Shown one piece after another: positions 22,572-24,798 of a stretch of DNA of 24,798 nt. Made by a program: the position numbers and the translations under genes. The stretch spans positions 1-24,798 of the forward strand of contig NZ_CAKTTZ010000037.1 in the NCBI RefSeq assembly GCF_934617235.1. The letters run 5' to 3'. The notes beneath the pieces were generated by a model. That model saw nothing but the letters and a program-made list of their open reading frames with translations, was not told the DNA's origin and searched no databases. Position 1 is the stretch's first letter. The number at the start of each line of letters is the position of its first letter. Origin of the DNA: an uncultured Ellagibacter sp. GTDB taxonomy: Bacteria; Actinomycetota; Coriobacteriia; Coriobacteriales; Eggerthellaceae.

Positions 22572-22994
22572 TTAAACACCCAGCCCTGAAACGAAGACGA
22601 GCAACGGCGTGGCGATCAGATTGTCGAGAACGGCAACGTAGACACCGAAGAAAATCAAAGCGCAGACAACTACGACGCTCCAACGGGCGACATCTTGCTT
22701 CGTCGGCCAGGTGACGCGCTTCATCTCGGCCTTCACATCGCGAAGGAACTGGAAACGCTTCTTCTTAGGCTTTGCGTCCTTTTTGTCCTTGGAGACAGCT
22801 TTAGCCGCTGATTTCTCAGCGGTTTCTTTCGATTCCGAATCCTTTTTAAACAAAGAACGCTTCGGCTTTTCCTCAGCGACCTCTTTCACTTCCACCGAGG
22901 ATTGCTCTTCGTTTTCGAGCTCCTCGCGCGCCTGCTTGCGCTGAGCACGAGCAGCGGAAGCCTTCGCTCGTTGAGTCTTAGATTTCTTTGCCAT
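22572..22994 (-). CDS. secE: Preprotein translocase subunit SecE
   Basis: Small essential membrane subunit of the SecYEG channel. The 140-residue protein has a long, highly charged N-terminal part (about residues 1-78, rich in Lys, Glu and Ala), then the conserved amphipathic segment FLRDVKAEMKRVTWPTKQDV and a single membrane helix (about 105-135). The conserved end makes the identification firm despite the variable start. AAAGGAAGC precedes the ATG. It lies between tRNA-Trp and nusG, the standard order. Confidence 0.96.
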   Translation of the reverse strand: MAKKSKTQRAKASAARAQRKQAREELENEEQSSVEVKEVAEEKPKRSLFKKDSESKETAEKSAAKAVSKDKKDAKPKKKRFQFLRDVKAEMKRVTWPTKQDVARWSVVVVCALIFFGVYVAVLDNLIATPLLVFVSGLGV

Positions 22995-23027
22995 GTGCTT
23001 CCTTTATTCGGGAATTTTCATTCCTTC

Positions 23028-23060
23028 TAAACGCCAAACAAGCAGCCTTTCAAGGCTGCT
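23028..23060 (-). terminator. Hairpin between tRNA-Trp and secE
   Basis: AGCAGCC/GGCTGCT (23041-23047 and 23054-23060) forms a compact stem just after the tRNA-Trp gene. On the minus strand it is followed by TGTTTGGCGTTT, a weak T-run. It may end or attenuate the tuf-rpmG-tRNA transcript, or serve as a processing signal for the tRNA 3' side. Confidence 0.5.
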
Positions 23061-23074
23061 CGCATACGACAAGC

Positions 23075-23151
23075 TGGCAGGCCAGGAGGGACTCGAACCC
23101 CCAACAAACGGTTTTGGAGACCGCCGCTCTACCAATTGGAGCTACTGGCCT
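23075..23151 (-). tRNA. tRNA-Trp (anticodon CCA)
   Basis: A 77-base tRNA gene with its 3' CCA encoded. The acceptor stem is AGGCCAG/CTGGCCT, all seven pairs intact; the D arm is GCTCCAATTGGTAGAGC; the anticodon loop is CTCCAAA with CCA in the middle; the T loop is TTCGAGT. It lies between rpmG and secE, its usual place in many actinobacteria and firmicutes. Confidence 0.96.
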
Positions 23152-23174
23152 GTACCTGATTCTAGACCGATCCT

Positions 23175-23324
23175 CTAACGAGTTTCGCGATGCACGGTGT
23201 GCTTACCGCACCACTTGCAATACTTGTTGAACTCGAGGCGGTCGGGGTTGTTCTGCTTGTTCTTCTTGGTCGTGTAGTTGCGGCGCTTGCACTCGGTGCA
23301 GGCCAAGGTGACCAATGTACGCAT
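23175..23324 (-). CDS. rpmG: 50S ribosomal protein L33
   Basis: A 49-residue ribosomal protein starting MRTLVTLACTECKRRNYTT and ending KYCKWCGKHTVHRETR. The two pairs CTEC and CKWC are the zinc-ribbon cysteines, so this is the zinc-containing (C+) form of L33. AGGAG lies seven bases before the ATG at 23324. It sits between tuf and tRNA-Trp, the common order for the L33 copy linked to secE-nusG. Confidence 0.95.
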   Translation of the reverse strand: MRTLVTLACTECKRRNYTTKKNKQNNPDRLEFNKYCKWCGKHTVHRETR

Positions 23325-23383
23325 TAATAACTCCTTTTACCAATCACTTCTAGCAAGCTGTCGCATACACATGAATTCGAACA

Positions 23384-23413
23384 GCGAGGGGATACTATAT
23401 CGCATCCCCTCGC
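23384..23413 (-). terminator. Perfect hairpin after tuf
   Basis: GCGAGGGGAT (23384-23393) and ATCCCCTCGC (23404-23413) are perfect ten-base inverted copies around a ten-base loop, 24 bases beyond the tuf stop codon. Only TGTTCG follows on the minus strand, so termination would be weak or factor-dependent. It may lower expression of rpmG relative to tuf or protect the tuf 3' end. Confidence 0.55.
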
Positions 23414-23436
23414 CATAAGCAACTACAAAAGTAAAG

Positions 23437-24639
23437 TTACTTGATAATCTTGGTCACGCGACCAGAGCCAACGGTGCGGCCACCCTCGCGGATAGCGAAG
23501 CGGAGGCCTTCCTCCATGGCAACCGGGTGGATGAGCTCAGCGGTGATGGTGACATTGTCGCCAGGCATAACCATCTCGGTGCCCTCAGGCAGATGCGCAA
23601 CACCAGTGATGTCGGTGGTACGGAAGTAGAACTGAGGACGATAGCCATCGAAGAACGGGGTGTGACGGCCGCCTTCTTCCTTGGTAAGGATGTAGACCTG
23701 GCCCTCGAACTGCTGATGCGGGGTAACCGAACCCGGCTTGCAGAGAACCTGGCCACGCTCGATGTCCTCGCGCTTGATGCCGCGGAGCAGGCAGCCGATG
23801 TTGTCGCCAGCCTGAGCCTCGTCGAGCAGCTTGCGGAACATTTCGATGCCGGTGCAAACCGTGTTCTGGGTCTCCTTGATGCCGATGATCTCCAGCGGGT
23901 CGTTGACATGCAGAACGCCACGCTCGACACGACCGGTAGCAACGGTACCACGGCCGGTGATGGTCATAGTGTCCTCGACAGCCATCAGGAACGGCTTGTC
24001 AACGTCGCGCTCCGGAGTCGGGATGTACTCATCGACAGCGTCCATGAGGTCCCAAATCTTCTGCTGCCACTCGGGGTCGCCCTCGAGAGCCTTGAGTGCA
24101 GAGCCCTTGATGATCGGCAGGTCGTCTCCGGGGAACTCGTACTCGCTGAGGAGTTCACGGGTTTCCATTTCGACGAGCTCGATGAGCTCTTCGTCGTCGA
24201 CCATGTCGCACTTGTTCAGGAACACGACGATGTAGGGAACGCCAACCTGACGAGCGAGCAGGATGTGCTCGCGGGTCTGGGCCATCGGGCCGTCGGTAGC
24301 AGCGATAACAAGGATCGCGCCGTCCATCTGAGCAGCACCGGTGATCATGTTCTTGACGTAGTCAGCATGGCCCGGGCAGTCAACGTGTGCGTAGTGACGC
24401 TTGTCGGTTTCGTACTCAATGTGAGCAATCGAGATGGTGATGCCGCGCTCGCGCTCTTCAGGAGCCTTGTCGATGTCCTCGAAAGCCGTGAAGTCCGCAT
24501 GGGCAGTACCATGAGACCCGTCGTTCATGGACAGGGTCTTGGAAATGGCTGCCGTCAGCGTGGTCTTACCATGGTCGACGTGGCCGATCGTACCAATGTT
24601 AACATGCGGCTTGGTACGCTCGAACTTCTCCTTTGCCAT
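23437..24639 (-). CDS. tuf: Elongation factor Tu
   Basis: Delivers aminoacyl-tRNA to the ribosome as a GTPase. The 400-residue protein has all G motifs: GHVDHGKT (19-26), the RGITIS switch segment (65-70), DCPGH (87-91) and NKCD (142-145), followed by complete domains II and III ending GSGRVTKIIK. AAGGAGG lies seven bases before the ATG at 24639. It heads the tuf-rpmG-tRNA-Trp group; a tRNA-Met lies upstream. Confidence 0.99.
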   Translation of the reverse strand: MAKEKFERTKPHVNIGTIGHVDHGKTTLTAAISKTLSMNDGSHGTAHADFTAFEDIDKAPEERERGITISIAHIEYETDKRHYAHVDCPGHADYVKNMITGAAQMDGAILVIAATDGPMAQTREHILLARQVGVPYIVVFLNKCDMVDDEELIELVEMETRELLSEYEFPGDDLPIIKGSALKALEGDPEWQQKIWDLMDAVDEYIPTPERDVDKPFLMAVEDTMTITGRGTVATGRVERGVLHVNDPLEIIGIKETQNTVCTGIEMFRKLLDEAQAGDNIGCLLRGIKREDIERGQVLCKPGSVTPHQQFEGQVYILTKEEGGRHTPFFDGYRPQFYFRTTDITGVAHLPEGTEMVMPGDNVTITAELIHPVAMEEGLRFAIREGGRTVGSGRVTKIIK

Positions 24640-24679
24640 TCTTTTCCTCCTTATTTTGGTTTTCGCTTCAGCAAAAACG

Positions 24680-24712
24680 TAATAAACAACGACGCGCCCG
24701 TAAAGGACGCGC
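24680..24712 (-). terminator. Hairpin between tRNA-Met and tuf
   Basis: On the minus strand GCGCGTCC/GGGCGCGT (24712-24692, two G-T pairs, five-base loop) is followed by CGTTGTTTATTACG. It may end the upstream tRNA transcript or attenuate read-through into tuf. No clear promoter for tuf is visible in the short gap, so some read-through is plausible. Confidence 0.5.
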
Positions 24713-24723
24713 TAATATATCAA

Positions 24724-24798
24724 TGGTAGCGGTGACTGGATTCGAACCAGTGACGCCACGGGTATGAACCGTGTGCTCTAACCAACTGAGCTACACCG
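24724..24798 (-). tRNA. tRNA-Met (anticodon CAT), 5' end cut by the window
   Basis: The gene lacks about two 5' bases beyond 24798. Visible are the D arm GCTCAGTTGGTTAGAGC, an anticodon loop TTCATAC with CAT between stems CACGG/CCGTG, a T loop TTCGAAT and an encoded CCA end. The layout is that of an elongator tRNA-Met. A lysidine-modified Ile tRNA also has CAT and cannot be excluded from sequence alone. Confidence 0.88.

Noticed and set aside
23527..24729. 400-residue plus-strand open frame opposite tuf
   Set aside because: Antisense shadow of the highly conserved EF-Tu gene, running on into the tRNA gene; a common artefact of biased codon use.
1..24798. CRISPR array, transposase, phage or toxin-antitoxin genes
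   Set aside because: Read through both strands; no regularly spaced repeats, no transposase or integrase motifs, and no small paired genes of toxin-antitoxin type were found.

Overview
The window reads as a stretch of chromosome from a high-GC Gram-positive bacterium, most likely an anaerobic actinobacterium of the Coriobacteriia (Eggerthella/Slackia-type). The grounds are the GC-rich codon use of the core genes, the tuf-rpmG-tRNA(Trp)-secE-nusG-rplK-rplA block, a Tat-dependent DMSO-reductase-family enzyme with an NrfD-type membrane partner, an S-layer-homology surface protein and a DUF1846 protein. The genus is an inference; no 16S or species marker is present.

Left part (1-5085): pyrG (CTP synthase) on the minus strand, then a secreted C39-like cysteine peptidase with three SLH repeats (minus). 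Opposite to that is a plus-strand DUF1846 protein, which ends at a strong bidirectional terminator.

Accessory respiratory part (5086-12720, all minus strand). In transcription order this is an orphan NrfD-like membrane protein, a short YtrA-type GntR regulator and an SPFH/slipin protein. A very palindromic control region follows, and then a four-gene operon: Tat-exported molybdopterin oxidoreductase, four-cluster ferredoxin, NrfD-like quinol-side subunit and TorD-family chaperone. The enzyme is a DmsABC/PsrABC-type anaerobic reductase whose substrate cannot be read from the sequence. Its promoter (-10 TATAAT) is preceded by two large inverted repeats built from four alternating copies of the same half-site. 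This is the most distinctive regulatory structure in the window.

Central biosynthetic part (13124-19751): panB-panC-panD (pantothenate synthesis, plus strand, ended by a clear terminator); nadK (minus) with an unusual acidic insert; and, divergent from it, murJ (lipid II flippase) with an N-terminal extension holding a duplicated motif, followed closely by an ATP-grasp carboxylate-amine ligase that may act in peptidoglycan cross-bridge synthesis.

Right part (19753-24798, all minus): map, and then, reading leftward from the window edge, tRNA-Met (cut by the edge), tuf, rpmG, tRNA-Trp, secE, nusG, rplK and rplA, the standard translation/secretion block. I saw no insertion sequence, CRISPR array, phage gene or clear pseudogene. 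Most core genes are ordinary. The points worth a second look are the 5086-12720 locus and its operator array, the non-coding 12721-13123 region, and lineage-specific additions to NadK, MurJ and L11.
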